Positions 1 through 9,424 are shown, counted from the first letter of the stretch. The stretch: DNA of 20,597 nt from Pseudomonadota bacterium (GCA_021783855.1 JAJXTL010000043.1:1-20597), one strand, 5' to 3'. Notes: generated from the sequence alone by a model not told the origin. Numbers and translations are program-made.

Positions 1-1
1 C

Positions 2-295
2 GACAGCAGCACGGTAATCGCACCAGATCGCGCCAAAACGAAGCCGCCCGGCATGTATAAGGTGCTTTTATTCAACGACGATTACACCACGATGGAATTT
101 GTCATTGAGGTATTGCAGCGATTCTTTGCGATCAACATGGAACGCGCGCAGCAACTCATGCTCCAAATACACAATGCAGGGTCGGCGGTTTGCGGGGTAT
201 ATACTCGCGATGTAGCCGAAACCCGTGTGACTCAAGTAATAGAGTTTGCACAACAACGGGGTCATCCATTACGATGTGGCATGGAGGAAGTTTAA
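2..295 (+). CDS. clpS: ATP-dependent Clp protease adaptor ClpS (5' end outside window)
   Basis: ClpS binds the N-domain of ClpA and delivers N-degron substrates to the ClpAP protease in the cytoplasm. The reading frame is open from base 2, with about 17 codons before the first visible ATG at 53. ClpS proteins have a residue run of this kind (ending in KPPGMYKVLLFNDDYTTMEF) before the same core, so the true start lies left of the window and the ATG at 53 is internal. The core shows the family features: the NDDYTTMEFV strand/helix that forms the N-degron pocket, the ERAQQLMLQIHNAG helix, and a VCGVYTRDVAET segment. The C-terminus is complete and ends with TAA. One base separates the stop from the clpA start, so the pair is surely co-transcribed. 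The missing part is probably only a few residues, given the usual length of just over 100. Confidence 0.93.
   Translation, partial: DSSTVIAPDRAKTKPPGMYKVLLFNDDYTTMEFVIEVLQRFFAINMERAQQLMLQIHNAGSAVCGVYTRDVAETRVTQVIEFAQQRGHPLRCGMEEV
283..288 (+). promoter_or_regulatory. Ribosome binding site deciding the clpA start
   Basis: GGAGGA lies eight bases before the ATG at 297 and inside the last codons of clpS. It marks that ATG, rather than the upstream in-frame TTG at 246, as the clpA start. It also implies translation closely following that of clpS. Confidence 0.8.
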
Positions 296-296
296 A

Positions 297-2549
297 ATGA
301 TTGCTCAAGACCTGGAAGTGAGTTTACACCTGGCGTTTGTTGAAGCTCGCCAGAAACGCCACGAGTTCATCACGGTGGAACATCTGCTGCTCGCGATGCT
401 TGACAACGCTTCTGCAGCGCAGGTGTTGCGTGCCTGTCAGGCAGACGTGGAAGAGTTACGCCGTGTTGTCACGGAATTCATAGACGGCAACACCCCGGTT
501 GTTCCCGGCAATGGTGAAATGGACACGCAACCCACCCTCGGCTTTCAACGCGTCATTCAGCGCGCTATTCTGCACGCGCAGTCCGCCAACAAAAAGGAAG
601 TCTCCGGCGCCAATATTCTGGCCGCACTGTTTGGCGAGAAGGACTCGCATGCGGTGCATTTTCTGACTGAGCGCAATATCAATCGTATCGACGTCGTCAA
701 TCAAATCGTCCATGGCATCAACAAGGAGCCGCGAAACAGTCCGGTTCCTGCACAGGGAGAGGCCGCCGCCGAACAACAGACCGGCGAAGAGAGCGCACTC
801 AAGCATTATACGGTTGATCTCAACGCGCAGGCTTTGGCCGGCATGATTGATCCGCTGATCGGACGCGAGGCGGAACTGGAACGCGTCATCCAGACGCTGT
901 GCCGCCGCCGCAAAAACAATCCATTGCTGGTCGGCGAAGCGGGCGTCGGAAAAACCGCCATTGCCGAGGGTCTGGCGCGCCGTATCATCGAAGACAACGT
1001 GCCGGACATCCTCAAAGACGCACATGTCTATTCGCTGGACATGGGTGCGCTGCTGGCCGGTACCAAATACCGGGGAGATTTCGAGCAGCGTCTCAAGGCC
1101 GTGCTGAAGGAATTGAAAGATGCGCCTCATGCTGTCTTGTTTATCGATGAAATACACACGCTGATCGGCGCCGGTTCCGCCTCGGGCGGCACCATGGATG
1201 CCTCCAACCTGATCAAACCCGCACTATCGAGCGGCGCGCTGAAATGCATAGGGGCTACCACCTATCAGGAATATCGCAGCATCTTCGAGAAGGACTCCGC
1301 GCTGTCGCGCCGCTTCCAGAAGATCGACGTACCGGAACCCTCGGTCGAGCAGACCATCGAGATCCTGAAGGGCCTGAAGTCTCGTTTCGAGCTGCATCAC
1401 AGCATCAAGTTCAGCGCGGCCGCAATCACCAGCGCCGCCGAACTCTCCGCACGCTTCATCAATGATCGTCATTTGCCGGACAAGGCCATCGACGTACTGG
1501 ATGAGGCCGGGGCCGCACAGCGCATCCTGCCCAAATCCAGACAGAAAAAGGTGGTCGGCAAACACGAAATCGAGGAGATCATCGCCAAGATCGCGCGTAT
1601 CCCGACGCGCACCGTGTCGCACGATGACCGCAACGCATTGAAAACACTGGATCGCGACTTGAAAGCGGTGGTCTTCGGTCAGAACAAGGCCATCGACGTG
1701 CTCTCCACGGCCATCAAGATGTCGCGCAGCGGTCTGGGCAACCCGCAAAAACCCATCGGCAGCTTCCTGTTCTCCGGCCCCACCGGTGTGGGCAAGACCG
1801 AGGTTGCTCGCCAGCTGGCCTTTGCGATGGGCATGCCCCTGCACCGCTTCGATATGTCGGAATATATGGAGAGACACGCCGTATCGCGGCTGATCGGTGC
1901 GCCGCCCGGCTACGTCGGTTTCGATCAGGGAGGATTGCTCACTGAAGCGATCAGCAAACAGCCTCATTGCGTGCTGTTGATGGACGAGATCGAGAAAGCA
2001 CATCCGGATGTTTTCAACATTCTGCTGCAAGTAATGGATCACGGAACGCTGACCGACAATAACGGACGTAAAGCCGATTTTCGCAATGTGGTGCTCATCA
2101 TGACCACCAACGCGGGTGCTGAAGCGCTGAACAAGACGCAGATCGGTTTCACCAAAACACCCTCTACCGGCGACGAGATGGCCGACATCAAACGCACGTT
2201 TACTCCGGAATTCCGCAACAGACTGGACGCCATCGTCTCATTCGCAGCGCTCGATACGGAAGTCATCCTGCGCGTGGTGGACAAGTTCCTCATGCAACTC
2301 GAAGAACAGCTCCATGATAAAAAAGTGGATGCCTTGTTCACCGATGCACTGAAAGAACATCTGGCCGAAAAGGGCTTCGATCCGCTGATGGGCGCCCGGC
2401 CCATGGCGCGTCTGATTCAGGACAGCATACGCTCGGCGCTGGCCGATGAACTGCTGTTCGGCCGTCTGGCGCATGGCGGCAAAGTCACCGTGGATGTGAA
2501 GGACGGCAAGATAGTGTTGGAGTTTGAGGAAGAAGCGGCGGTAGTTTAA
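297..2549 (+). CDS. clpA: ATP-dependent Clp protease ATP-binding subunit ClpA
   Basis: ClpA is the hexameric AAA+ unfoldase that feeds substrates into ClpP. The ATG at 297 gives 750 residues, close to the 758 of E. coli, and follows a strong GGAGGA ribosome site at 283-288. A longer frame from a TTG at 246 would overlap clpS and is not preferred. Domains in order are: the Clp N-domain that docks ClpS (about 1-140); AAA+ module 1 with Walker A GEAGVGKT (213-220) and Walker B LFIDE (281-285); and AAA+ module 2 with Walker A GPTGVGKT (494-501) and Walker B LLMDE (560-564). The IGF tripeptide at 616-618 is the loop that docks onto ClpP. The C-terminal D2-small domain carries the LMGARPM motif. 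The gene is intact, and no clpP is in the window. Confidence 0.97.
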   Translation: MIAQDLEVSLHLAFVEARQKRHEFITVEHLLLAMLDNASAAQVLRACQADVEELRRVVTEFIDGNTPVVPGNGEMDTQPTLGFQRVIQRAILHAQSANKKEVSGANILAALFGEKDSHAVHFLTERNINRIDVVNQIVHGINKEPRNSPVPAQGEAAAEQQTGEESALKHYTVDLNAQALAGMIDPLIGREAELERVIQTLCRRRKNNPLLVGEAGVGKTAIAEGLARRIIEDNVPDILKDAHVYSLDMGALLAGTKYRGDFEQRLKAVLKELKDAPHAVLFIDEIHTLIGAGSASGGTMDASNLIKPALSSGALKCIGATTYQEYRSIFEKDSALSRRFQKIDVPEPSVEQTIEILKGLKSRFELHHSIKFSAAAITSAAELSARFINDRHLPDKAIDVLDEAGAAQRILPKSRQKKVVGKHEIEEIIAKIARIPTRTVSHDDRNALKTLDRDLKAVVFGQNKAIDVLSTAIKMSRSGLGNPQKPIGSFLFSGPTGVGKTEVARQLAFAMGMPLHRFDMSEYMERHAVSRLIGAPPGYVGFDQGGLLTEAISKQPHCVLLMDEIEKAHPDVFNILLQVMDHGTLTDNNGRKADFRNVVLIMTTNAGAEALNKTQIGFTKTPSTGDEMADIKRTFTPEFRNRLDAIVSFAALDTEVILRVVDKFLMQLEEQLHDKKVDALFTDALKEHLAEKGFDPLMGARPMARLIQDSIRSALADELLFGRLAHGGKVTVDVKDGKIVLEFEEEAAVV

Positions 2550-2574
2550 TTTCGTTGTATCTACCAGATGTCCA

Positions 2575-3468
2575 ATGTCATCTTGTACTGACTATCGCGG
2601 TCGCTTTGCCCCCTCTCCCACCGGCCCGCTGCATTTCGGCTCACTGGTTGCCGCGCTGGCAAGCTATCTGGACGCAAAACAGCACAATGGCGTCTGGTTG
2701 GTGCGCATGGAAGACCTCGATACGCCCCGCTGTGTGCCGGGAGCTGCCGAGCATATCCTGCGCACTTTGGCAGCATTCGGCCTGCACAGCGATGAACCTG
2801 TCATCTACCAGAGCCAGCGCAGCGCAACCTATGAGGCAGCCCTGCACCGGCTGCAAACCATAAACGCGGTTTATCCCTGCTGCTGCACGCGCCGCGAGAT
2901 CGCCGATTCGGCGCTGCATGGCATAGATGGCCCGGTCTATCCCGGCACCTGCCGCAACGGCATTGCAGAGGTGAAAGAAGCGCGGGCATGGCGCGTACGA
3001 ACAAACAACACCCCCATTGCATTCGACGATGCGCTGCAAGGACCTGTTTCACAACGGCTTGAATCAGAAATCGGCGACTTTGTGATCAGGCGTGCCGATG
3101 GCCTGTTTGCCTATCAATTAGCAGTGGTCGTTGACGATGCCGCACAGGGAATCACCCATGTGGTGCGCGGTGCAGATTTGCTGAACTCCACACCGCGCCA
3201 GATACATTTACAGCGATTGCTGGGATTACCCACACCAGCCTACATGCACCTGCCTGTTGTTGTGAATGCGCAAGGTGAAAAACTCAGCAAACAGACGCTG
3301 GCTCAGGCCGTTGAAGCGAACAACGCCACCTTGTTTGAGGTGTTGCAGTTTCTGAAACAGCAACCGCCCGCCGGGTTACGCCACGCTACGATCGAAATGC
3401 TGCTGGCCTGGGCGACAAACAACTGGCATCCCGAAAAACTGTCGAATTGCCGGCAATTTTCCGTATAA
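2575..3468 (+). CDS. gluQRS: Glutamyl-Q tRNA(Asp) synthetase
   Basis: GluQRS is a truncated glutamyl-tRNA synthetase paralogue. It lacks the anticodon-binding domain and attaches glutamate to the queuosine base of tRNA(Asp). The 297-residue protein matches the family length and is far shorter than a true GluRS. Visible features are the RFAPSPTGPLHFGS nucleotide-binding motif (HxGS at 20-23), the RMEDLD segment, and zinc-ligand candidates C102 and C104 (CxC) with Y122 and C126. The degenerate KMSKS motif EKLSKQ is at 235-240. The ATG at 2575 lies 25 bases after clpA. No good ribosome site precedes it, so translation may rely on readthrough from clpA. It converges with glmM, with only 13 bases between the two stops and no obvious terminator. 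Confidence 0.94.
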   Translation: MSSCTDYRGRFAPSPTGPLHFGSLVAALASYLDAKQHNGVWLVRMEDLDTPRCVPGAAEHILRTLAAFGLHSDEPVIYQSQRSATYEAALHRLQTINAVYPCCCTRREIADSALHGIDGPVYPGTCRNGIAEVKEARAWRVRTNNTPIAFDDALQGPVSQRLESEIGDFVIRRADGLFAYQLAVVVDDAAQGITHVVRGADLLNSTPRQIHLQRLLGLPTPAYMHLPVVVNAQGEKLSKQTLAQAVEANNATLFEVLQFLKQQPPAGLRHATIEMLLAWATNNWHPEKLSNCRQFSV

Positions 3469-3481
3469 ACGCAGGGTGTAG

Positions 3482-4837
3482 CTACAACGCGACCACCTTC
3501 CGCACCACATCCGCGATTTGCTGCGCGGACTGCTCAACCAGTGCCTTATCTTCCCCTTCCACCATCACGCGCAGCAAGGGCTCGGTTCCGGACGGACGCA
3601 ACAGCACGCGTCCCCGACCGTCGAGCGCCTGTTCAGCCTGTGCGACGGCCGCCTTAACCTCCGCGTGCCCCAGGCAATCCATACCCTTCGCAACCCGCAC
3701 GTTGATCAGTATTTGAGGATAGAGCTGCAAATCGCCCGCCGCCTCGGCCAGAGTCTGGTTATTGGAACGCAGGGCATGCAGCACCTCCAGCGCCGAGACA
3801 ATGCCGTCCCCGGTGCTGTGCTTGTCCAGGCAGATGATATGCCCGGAATTTTCGCCGCCCAGTTGCCAGCCCTGCTCCTGCAACAACTCCATCACATAGC
3901 GGTCGCCCACGCGTGCTCGCATAAACGGAATAGCCATGCGCTGCATTGCATGCTCGAATGCCAGATTCGTCATCAGCGTACCGACCACCCCGCCGCGCAG
4001 TTTGCCCTGTTCCTGACGATGACGGGCAATCACATACAGCAACTGGTCGCCATCATAAAGCACACCCGCAGCATCCACCATCACCAGCCTGTCTCCATCG
4101 CCGTCCAGCGCGATACCCAGATCGGCATGCTGCTCAACCACCGCTTTCTGCAAGTTTTTTGGTGCGGTCGCACCATATCCGTCGTTGATGTTTTTACCGT
4201 CCGGCTGCACGCCGATGGCGATGACTTCCGCACCCAGCTCGTGAAACACATTCCTTGCAATGTGATAGGTCGCGCCATGCGCGCAATCCACCACGATCTT
4301 CATTCCGCGCAGATTCATCGCCGACGGAAACGTACCCTTGCAGAATTCGATATAACGACCCACCGCATCATCCAGGCGCTTGGCCTTACCCAGCTGATCG
4401 GAGGATTCGATCTGTATCGGCTGCTCCAGCCCTGCCTCGATGGCATACTCAACGTTATCGGGCAGTTTGTTGCCACCGGCGGAAAAAAACTTGATGCCGT
4501 TGTCTTCAAAGGGATTGTGCGATGCAGAAATCACAATGCCCGCCTGCAAGCGTAGCGTGCGGGTCAGATAGGCCACAGCCGGCGTCGGGATCGGGCCTGC
4601 CAGATATACGTCAACACCGGCGGCGATCAGGCCCGCCTGCAGGGCCGATTCCAGCATATAACCCGATATGCGCGTATCCTTGCCGATCAATACTGCCGAA
4701 CGCTCACCCGGGGTGTGTTCGGCCCCTGCCAGCACGCGCCCGGCGGCATATCCCAGATTCATCACGAATTGCGGCGTAATCGGAAAGTCCCCTACCCTGC
4801 CGCGTATGCCATCGGTCCCGAAATATTTTCTGTTCAT
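3482..4837 (-). CDS. glmM: Phosphoglucosamine mutase
   Basis: GlmM converts glucosamine-6-phosphate to glucosamine-1-phosphate on the way to UDP-GlcNAc, for peptidoglycan and LPS. The 451-residue protein is full length and begins [16 protein letters not shown], as in the family. The phosphoserine loop ISASHNP puts the catalytic serine at S106. The metal-binding loop DGDGDR is at 245-250 and the C-terminal phosphate-binding loop RPSGTEP is at 414-420. Its ATG overlaps the folP stop in an ATGA arrangement, which indicates translational coupling. It is the last gene of the rlmE-ftsH-folP-glmM run. This order is conserved widely in proteobacteria, which makes the assignment secure. Confidence 0.97.
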   Translation of the reverse strand: MNRKYFGTDGIRGRVGDFPITPQFVMNLGYAAGRVLAGAEHTPGERSAVLIGKDTRISGYMLESALQAGLIAAGVDVYLAGPIPTPAVAYLTRTLRLQAGIVISASHNPFEDNGIKFFSAGGNKLPDNVEYAIEAGLEQPIQIESSDQLGKAKRLDDAVGRYIEFCKGTFPSAMNLRGMKIVVDCAHGATYHIARNVFHELGAEVIAIGVQPDGKNINDGYGATAPKNLQKAVVEQHADLGIALDGDGDRLVMVDAAGVLYDGDQLLYVIARHRQEQGKLRGGVVGTLMTNLAFEHAMQRMAIPFMRARVGDRYVMELLQEQGWQLGGENSGHIICLDKHSTGDGIVSALEVLHALRSNNQTLAEAAGDLQLYPQILINVRVAKGMDCLGHAEVKAAVAQAEQALDGRGRVLLRPSGTEPLLRVMVEGEDKALVEQSAQQIADVVRKVVAL

Positions 4838-5655
4838 TCAGCCTCCCCTTTAATTGCATTCCATATCTTCAACGCGTCCACCGTTGCCCTCACATCATGC
4901 ACCCGCACTATCGAAGCACCGCGCTGCACGGCTATCAGCGCCGCCGCCACGCTGGCAGGCATACGATGCTGTGCATCCTGACCCGTGATCGCACCCAGCA
5001 TGGACTTGCGCGACAATCCGGCCAACAGCGGCACGCCCATCCCCGCCAATTCATTCAATTCACGCAATAACAACAAATTATGGTGCAGCGTTTTGCCAAA
5101 TCCAAAACCCGGATCGATGAGCATACGCTCACGCGCGATACCGGCCGCCAGGGCAGCTTCAATCCGTGCGCGCAAAAAAACACCGACCTCGGCCACCACA
5201 TCGCGGTAACGGGGTTGCTGCTGCATGGTTTGCGGATTGCCCTGCTTGTGCATCAAACACACTGCAGCATTGCTGCCAGCTACGATATTCATCGCCGCCT
5301 CGTCCTGTAGCGCGTTGATGTCGTTGATCATGTGCACGCCAGCCGCAATAGCCGCTTTCATGACCTCAGGTTTGAAGGTATCTACCGAGATCGGCACGCC
5401 ATGCAAACCCTCGATGACAGGCAGGAGGCGCGCCAGCTCTTCCTCCACGCTGACTGCCTGTGCACCCGGACGTGTGGACTCACCGCCGATATCGATGATA
5501 TCCGCGCCCTCCTCCATCAACTGCCGCGCGTATGCAATGGCGGCATCATGACGGTTATAAAGGCCTCCATCGGAGAATGAATCGGGGGTTGCGTTGACAA
5601 TGCCCATCACCAGCGGACGGGCAAGATCGAATTTGAATGGACCGCAGAGCAACAT
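4834..5655 (-). CDS. folP: Dihydropteroate synthase
   Basis: FolP condenses p-aminobenzoate with dihydropterin pyrophosphate to give dihydropteroate, the sulfonamide-sensitive step of folate synthesis. The protein has 273 residues. It carries the N-terminal signature [15 protein letters not shown] (17-31), the loop GGESTRPGA (57-65), VDTFKPEV, the NDI pterin-binding strand, DPGFGFGK (around 181-188), the SRKS loop (around 214-217) and the C-terminal RVHDV strand. The ATG at 5655 places MGIVN at residue 17, close to E. coli FolP. Directly upstream is a repeat element that reads as a C- and U-rich leader on the coding strand, with no Shine-Dalgarno match. The 3' end overlaps glmM by four bases. 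Confidence 0.96.
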   Translation of the reverse strand: MLLCGPFKFDLARPLVMGIVNATPDSFSDGGLYNRHDAAIAYARQLMEEGADIIDIGGESTRPGAQAVSVEEELARLLPVIEGLHGVPISVDTFKPEVMKAAIAAGVHMINDINALQDEAAMNIVAGSNAAVCLMHKQGNPQTMQQQPRYRDVVAEVGVFLRARIEAALAAGIARERMLIDPGFGFGKTLHHNLLLLRELNELAGMGVPLLAGLSRKSMLGAITGQDAQHRMPASVAAALIAVQRGASIVRVHDVRATVDALKIWNAIKGEAE

Positions 5656-5656
5656 C

Positions 5657-5737
5657 AGTAGTGAGGAGAGCGAAGCGAGGAGTAGAGGAGCGAGGATTTA
5701 AAATCTAAGCAGTGGCTCAATCCTCAATCCTCAATCC
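5657..5737. repeat. Quasi-palindromic tandem-arm repeat, copy 1 (ftsH/folP)
   Basis: The left arm is built of GAGGAG/GCGAGGA-type units and the right arm of three CCTCAAT units. The arms are imperfect reverse complements around a short ATTTAAAAT centre. The element fills the whole gap between the ftsH stop and the folP start. It shares its units with the copy inside carA (13431-13519). Confidence 0.75.
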
Positions 5738-5743
5738 TGCCTT

Positions 5744-7645
5744 TCAGATTTCCTGTGCGGGCTGGGTAGGAGCTACAGCCGGTGCGGTAGGCGTCTGATC
5801 CTTGGGTGGTTGCGGCGCCTGAGCGGACTGACTTGGCTTCGGCGGGCGCGGCGGATTACCGGCCATGATGTCGTTGATCTGATCTGAATCAATGGTTTCC
5901 CATTCCAGCAGCGCATGAGTCATCGCCTCGATTTTGTCGCGATTCGTTTCGATCAGGTTGCGCGCCAATGCATACTGCTGATCGATGATGCGGCGAATCT
6001 CATTATCCACTTTCTGCATGGTCGCTTCGGAAATATTCTTGTGCGTGGTAACCGAGCGCCCCAGGAAAACTTCACCCTCGTTTTCGCCATACACCATCGG
6101 GCCCAGCGCGTCCGACATGCCCCACTGAGTCACCATCTTGCGCGCCATATCCGTGGCACGCTCAAAATCGTTGGATGCGCCGGTCGTCATCTGATTCATG
6201 AAAACCTCTTCGGCAATACGTCCGCCGAACAACACGGTAATGGTGGACAAGATGCGCTCCTTGTCCATGCTGTAACGATCCTCCGATGGCAATTGCATGG
6301 TCAGACCCAACGCACGACCGCGCGGGATAATCGTCACCTTGTGCACCGGATCGGTCTTGGGCATCAACTTGGCAACCACGGCATGACCCGACTCATGGTA
6401 TGCCGTATTGCGGCGCTCTTCTTCCGGCATCACCATGGAACGACGCTCTGCGCCCATGAATATCTTGTCCTTGGCCGCTTCAAAATCGTCCATTTCTACA
6501 AATCGCTTGGTGCGTCGCGCGGCAAACAGCGCGGCTTCATTCACAAGATTGGCCAAATCAGCCCCAGACATACCAGGGGTTCCTCGCGCCAGTACATTGG
6601 CATCCACGTCAGGCGCACAAGGCACTTTGCGCATATGCACCGCCAGAATTTGTTCGCGGCCGCGAATGTCAGGCAGGGGCACTACAACCTGACGATCGAA
6701 ACGACCGGGACGCAACAACGCCGCATCCAGCACATCAGGCCGATTCGTTGCGGCGATCACGATCACGCCGGACGCACCTTCAAAACCGTCCATCTCGACC
6801 AGCAGGGCATTCAGTGTCTGTTCGCGCTCATCGTTGCCGCCGCCCAGTCCCGCCCCGCGCTGACGACCCACCGCATCGATTTCATCGATAAAGATGATGC
6901 AGGGCGCCTGTTTCTTGGCCTGTTCGAACATGTCGCGTACACGGGCCGCGCCTACGCCGACGAACATTTCCACGAAGTCCGATCCGGAGATCGAAAAGAA
7001 AGGTACTTTGGCTTCACCCGCAATCGCCTTCGCCAGCAGTGTCTTGCCGGTACCCGGACTACCCACCATCAGCACGCCGCGCGGAATACGGCCGCCCAGA
7101 TTCTGGAACTTGGTCGGGTCGCGCAGAAAGTCCACTATTTCAGACACTTCCTCCTTGGCCTCATCGCAACCGGCCACGTCGGCAAAAGTCACCCGTTCCT
7201 TGGCTTCATCCAGCATGCGTGCACGCGACTTGCCGAAGGAAAATGCACCGCCCTTACCGCCGCCCTGCATCTGACGCATGAAAAACACCCACACGCCGAT
7301 CAGCAATATCATCGGAAACCAGGAGACGAAAATATTCATCAGGAAGGATTGCTCTTCTTCCGGACGCGCCTCGATGTTCACACCATTTTTCAGCAAATCC
7401 GAGACCATCCACAAATCGCTGGGTGCATAGGTGCTGACGCGCTTGCCTTCCGTCGTCGTCGCATTCAAGGTGCGTCCTTCGATGACAACCTTGGAAATCT
7501 GCCCCTTCTTGACCTCGTCGAGGAACTGGGAATAGTCAAGATGTGATTGCGATGCCAGCTGCTGGCGCGAATTGAACTGATTGAATACCGTCATCAAAAC
7601 GACAGCAACAACCAGCCAGATTGCAATGCTTTTAAAATTGTTCAA
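5744..7645 (-). CDS. ftsH: ATP-dependent zinc metalloprotease FtsH
   Basis: FtsH is the membrane-anchored AAA+ protease that degrades membrane proteins and short-lived regulators. The protein is 633 residues. It has two membrane spans (about 5-22 and 106-124) flanking a periplasmic domain. The AAA+ domain has Walker A GSPGTGKT (195-202), pore motif MFVGVG, Walker B IFIDEID (251-257) and arginine fingers near R312 and R315. The zinc protease motif HESGH is at 417-421, with D493 the likely third ligand. The C-terminal ~45 residues are rich in Pro, Gln and Ala. The start codon is TTG: an in-frame TAA lies four codons upstream, and AAGGA sits well placed before the TTG. A repeat element lies directly 3' of its stop. 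Confidence 0.97.
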   Translation of the reverse strand: MNNFKSIAIWLVVAVVLMTVFNQFNSRQQLASQSHLDYSQFLDEVKKGQISKVVIEGRTLNATTTEGKRVSTYAPSDLWMVSDLLKNGVNIEARPEEEQSFLMNIFVSWFPMILLIGVWVFFMRQMQGGGKGGAFSFGKSRARMLDEAKERVTFADVAGCDEAKEEVSEIVDFLRDPTKFQNLGGRIPRGVLMVGSPGTGKTLLAKAIAGEAKVPFFSISGSDFVEMFVGVGAARVRDMFEQAKKQAPCIIFIDEIDAVGRQRGAGLGGGNDEREQTLNALLVEMDGFEGASGVIVIAATNRPDVLDAALLRPGRFDRQVVVPLPDIRGREQILAVHMRKVPCAPDVDANVLARGTPGMSGADLANLVNEAALFAARRTKRFVEMDDFEAAKDKIFMGAERRSMVMPEEERRNTAYHESGHAVVAKLMPKTDPVHKVTIIPRGRALGLTMQLPSEDRYSMDKERILSTITVLFGGRIAEEVFMNQMTTGASNDFERATDMARKMVTQWGMSDALGPMVYGENEGEVFLGRSVTTHKNISEATMQKVDNEIRRIIDQQYALARNLIETNRDKIEAMTHALLEWETIDSDQINDIMAGNPPRPPKPSQSAQAPQPPKDQTPTAPAVAPTQPAQEI

Positions 7646-7660
7646 AATAATTCCTTAAAC
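7643..7660 (-). promoter_or_regulatory. ftsH TTG start with AAGGA ribosome site
   Basis: On the minus strand the order is an in-frame TAA, then AAGGA within TTTAAGGAATTATTTTG, then the codons for NNFKS. No ATG or GTG exists between that TAA and the conserved N-terminal membrane helix, so TTG is the first usable start. Confidence 0.75.
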
Positions 7661-7687
7661 GTGAAACTCGCGTAGTGATTCGTTCGT

Positions 7688-7721
7688 CCCCTCGCCCTCC
7701 GGGAGAGGGTTTGGGTGAGGG
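7688..7721. repeat. REP-like palindrome (CCCTC.CCCTCCGGGAGAGGG type)
   Basis: The core reads CCCTCCGGGAGAGGG and is followed by TTTGGGTGAGGG, with the reverse-complementary CCCTCGCCC on its left. This is the widely dispersed intergenic palindrome seen in many proteobacterial genomes. It lies between rlmE and ftsH, where such sequences often shape mRNA ends. Confidence 0.75.
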
Positions 7722-7722
7722 A

Positions 7723-7770
7723 AACGGGCATGGCAAGTTTAATTATTTGGGCATTTTTACCATGCCCGTT
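7723..7770. repeat. Long-loop hairpin between rlmE and ftsH
   Basis: AACGGGCATGG (7723-7733) and CCATGCCCGTT (7760-7770) are perfect 11-base inverted repeats around an AT-rich 26-base loop. The left arm follows the REP-like palindrome after one base. The hairpin is not followed by a T-run on the minus strand, so I read it as a repeat or mRNA structure rather than a classic terminator. Confidence 0.6.
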
Positions 7771-7816
7771 ATACGCACAACTACAGAGGTATGTCATTAG
7801 ACTATGTATCCGCCGA

Positions 7817-8437
7817 TTACTCAAGTTTTCCTGTTCCCAGAAGATACACTTCACTGCTACGATCCCGCGAAGCCTTCGGTTTTCGCGCGACTACTTTTGC
7901 AAAACGGCCGCGCATTGTTTTCATATAAGCTTCAAAACCCGAACCCTGAAACACTTTAACCAGGAAACTGCCTTCCTTCTTCAAATGCTCAAAAGCAAAT
8001 TCCATGGCCAGTTCCGCCAGATACATTGCCCTGTCCTGATCCACCTGTCCTACTCCGCTAAAGTTGGGGGCCATATCGGAAATTACAAGCCCTACCGGCT
8101 TGTTTTGCAAACTGCCCTCAAGCTTTTTGAGCACGGACTCATCGCGAAAGTCACCCTGTATGAACTCCACGCCGCGTAAAGGCTCCAAAGGCAGCAGATC
8201 AAGTGCAATTATCTTGCCGGCGGACCCTACGACAGAGGCCGCCACCTGGCACCAACCGCCAGGTACCGCGCCCAGATCCACCACCACCATCCCCGGTTTG
8301 AGCAGATGATCCTTGTCGTTGATCTCCAGCAATTTGTATGCGGCACGCGAGCGGTAACCCTCTTTTTGCGCCTGTTGCACAAAAGGATCGTTAATATGCT
8401 CGCGCATCCACTGTTTACTGGTTTTAGATGGCTTCAT
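7817..8437 (-). CDS. rlmE: 23S rRNA (uridine-2'-O)-methyltransferase RlmE
   Basis: RlmE (RrmJ/FtsJ) methylates the 2'-O of U2552 in the A-loop of 23S rRNA, using S-adenosylmethionine, late in 50S assembly. The 206-residue protein matches the family length. The SAM-binding motif [10 protein letters not shown] is at 53-62. The K-D-K-E catalytic set is visible as K35 (SRAAYKL), D121 (ISDMAPN), K161 (LVKVFQG) and E196 (RSSEVYLL). The gene is divergent from yhbY, with 38 bases between start codons, and leads the ftsH-folP-glmM run. This matches the E. coli order, in which rlmE and ftsH form a heat-shock operon. Confidence 0.96.
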   Translation of the reverse strand: MKPSKTSKQWMREHINDPFVQQAQKEGYRSRAAYKLLEINDKDHLLKPGMVVVDLGAVPGGWCQVAASVVGSAGKIIALDLLPLEPLRGVEFIQGDFRDESVLKKLEGSLQNKPVGLVISDMAPNFSGVGQVDQDRAMYLAELAMEFAFEHLKKEGSFLVKVFQGSGFEAYMKTMRGRFAKVVARKPKASRDRSSEVYLLGTGKLE

Positions 8438-8475
8438 CGTTTAGAATCCACGCCTGAAATATTATTGAGAAAATT

Positions 8476-8826
8476 ATGCCAGTCCTGACCGTCACAGAAC
8501 GCCTAGCCTTAAAGGGCCGCGCACACCAATTAAAACCAACCGTCATGATAGGCAATGCAGGTTTAACAGAAGCCGTCTTGAAAGAAATCGAGCTGACTTT
8601 AAAACTACATGAGCTTATCAAGATTCGCGTCATGGCAGAACGCACCGAAAGGGTAGCCATCCTCACCGAGATATGCACAAAATTAAACGCGGAACCAGTA
8701 CAGCATATCGGCAAAATTCTGGTTATCTTTAAGCCCAACCCGGACGCGCACAAAATTGAAATCCGCCAGATGCCGCGCCACAAGGGCAAAAAACCGCTGA
8801 GCAAGAAACAACTGGGCAACCGTTAA
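8476..8826 (+). CDS. yhbY: YhbY, CRS1-YhbY (CRM) domain RNA-binding protein
   Basis: YhbY is a small RNA-binding protein associated with pre-50S ribosomal particles. The 116-residue protein is a single CRM domain from about residue 8 to 100, with the GxxG-like loop MIGNAGLT and the strand ELIKIRVMAER. A basic tail (RHKGKKPLSKKQ) makes it somewhat longer than the usual ~97 residues. It lies next to rlmE on one side and greA on the other, as in E. coli. The start is the first ATG and its ribosome site is weak. The stop is directly followed by repeat copy 2. Confidence 0.93.
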   Translation: MPVLTVTERLALKGRAHQLKPTVMIGNAGLTEAVLKEIELTLKLHELIKIRVMAERTERVAILTEICTKLNAEPVQHIGKILVIFKPNPDAHKIEIRQMPRHKGKKPLSKKQLGNR

Positions 8827-8833
8827 GCCGGCA

Positions 8834-8922
8834 AGTCGTGAGTGGATCGGCACTTAGTGCCTCAGTAGCAAGTGGAAACCCGCTTACTACTCACTACTCA
8901 CCACTCACTACTCAGCACTCAC
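8834..8922. repeat. Quasi-palindromic tandem-arm repeat, copy 2 (yhbY/greA)
   Basis: The right arm consists of about five units of the type CTACTCA/CCACTCA. The left arm contains GTGAGTGG and GTAGCAAGTGG and pairs imperfectly with it, closing over an AAA loop near 8876. A perfect mini-palindrome GGCACTTAGTGCC lies inside the left arm. The element fills the gap between the convergent ends of yhbY and greA. Confidence 0.75.
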
Positions 8923-8927
8923 CAGCT

Positions 8928-9404
8928 TCAGATGTACTGCACCTCGACCACTTCATATTCACGCACACCCTGAGGCGCCTGAACCTCGGCCACATCGCCG
9001 CTGTACTTGCCGATCAGCGCACGCGCAATCGGTGAACTGATGGAAATCTTGCGTTCGCGTATATTCGCCTCGTCGTCGCCGACTATCTGATAAGTCACCA
9101 CGTCACCGCTGTTCACGTCTTCCAGCACCACCGTTGCACCGAACACACACCGTCCGTCGGCATTGAGCGTCTTGGGATCGATGATCTGCGCGCTGCCCAG
9201 TTTGCCTTCCAGCTCGATGATGCGCCCTTCGACAAACCCCTGCTTCTCCTTGGCGGCTTCGTATTCGGCATTCTCGGAAAGATCGCCTTGCGCACGCGCC
9301 TCCGAAATCGCATTAATCACCCAGGGACGCTCGACCGTCTTGAGCCTGTGCAACTCCTGGCGCAACTTGTCTGCACCTATCAAAGTCAATGGAATTTTAC
9401 TCAT
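8928..9404 (-). CDS. greA: Transcription elongation factor GreA
   Basis: GreA enters the RNA polymerase secondary channel and stimulates cleavage of backtracked transcripts. Starting at the ATG at 9404 gives 158 residues, exactly the E. coli length, beginning [22 protein letters not shown] four codons further upstream (9416) is less likely because it would place extra residues before the conserved N-terminus. The N-terminal coiled coil carries the catalytic acidic tip [12 protein letters not shown] with D41 and E44. The C-terminal FKBP-like domain includes [15 protein letters not shown] and [10 protein letters not shown]. It is the third gene after carA and carB, an arrangement common in Betaproteobacteria. 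Repeat copies flank it on both sides. Confidence 0.96.
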   Translation of the reverse strand: MSKIPLTLIGADKLRQELHRLKTVERPWVINAISEARAQGDLSENAEYEAAKEKQGFVEGRIIELEGKLGSAQIIDPKTLNADGRCVFGATVVLEDVNSGDVVTYQIVGDDEANIRERKISISSPIARALIGKYSGDVAEVQAPQGVREYEVVEVQYI

Positions 9405-9424
9405 ACTGAAACTCACTTAGTTTT

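Noticed and set aside
246..296. Earlier TTG start for clpA
   Set aside because: It would overlap clpS and add 17 unconserved residues. The ATG at 297 has a strong GGAGGA site and matches the family N-terminus.
3518..4555. Long open frame antisense to glmM
   Set aside because: It mirrors the codon pattern of glmM, has no recognisable domain and no ribosome site. The same holds for long antisense frames over ftsH (5915-7546) and carB (9522-10430, 11280-12755).
8880..8922. CRISPR-like array from the CTACTCA repeats
   Set aside because: Units are only 7-9 bases and contiguous, with no spacers of uniform length and no cas genes.
9405..9416. GTG at 9416 as the greA start
   Set aside because: The ATG at 9404 gives exactly the normal 158 residues and N-terminus.
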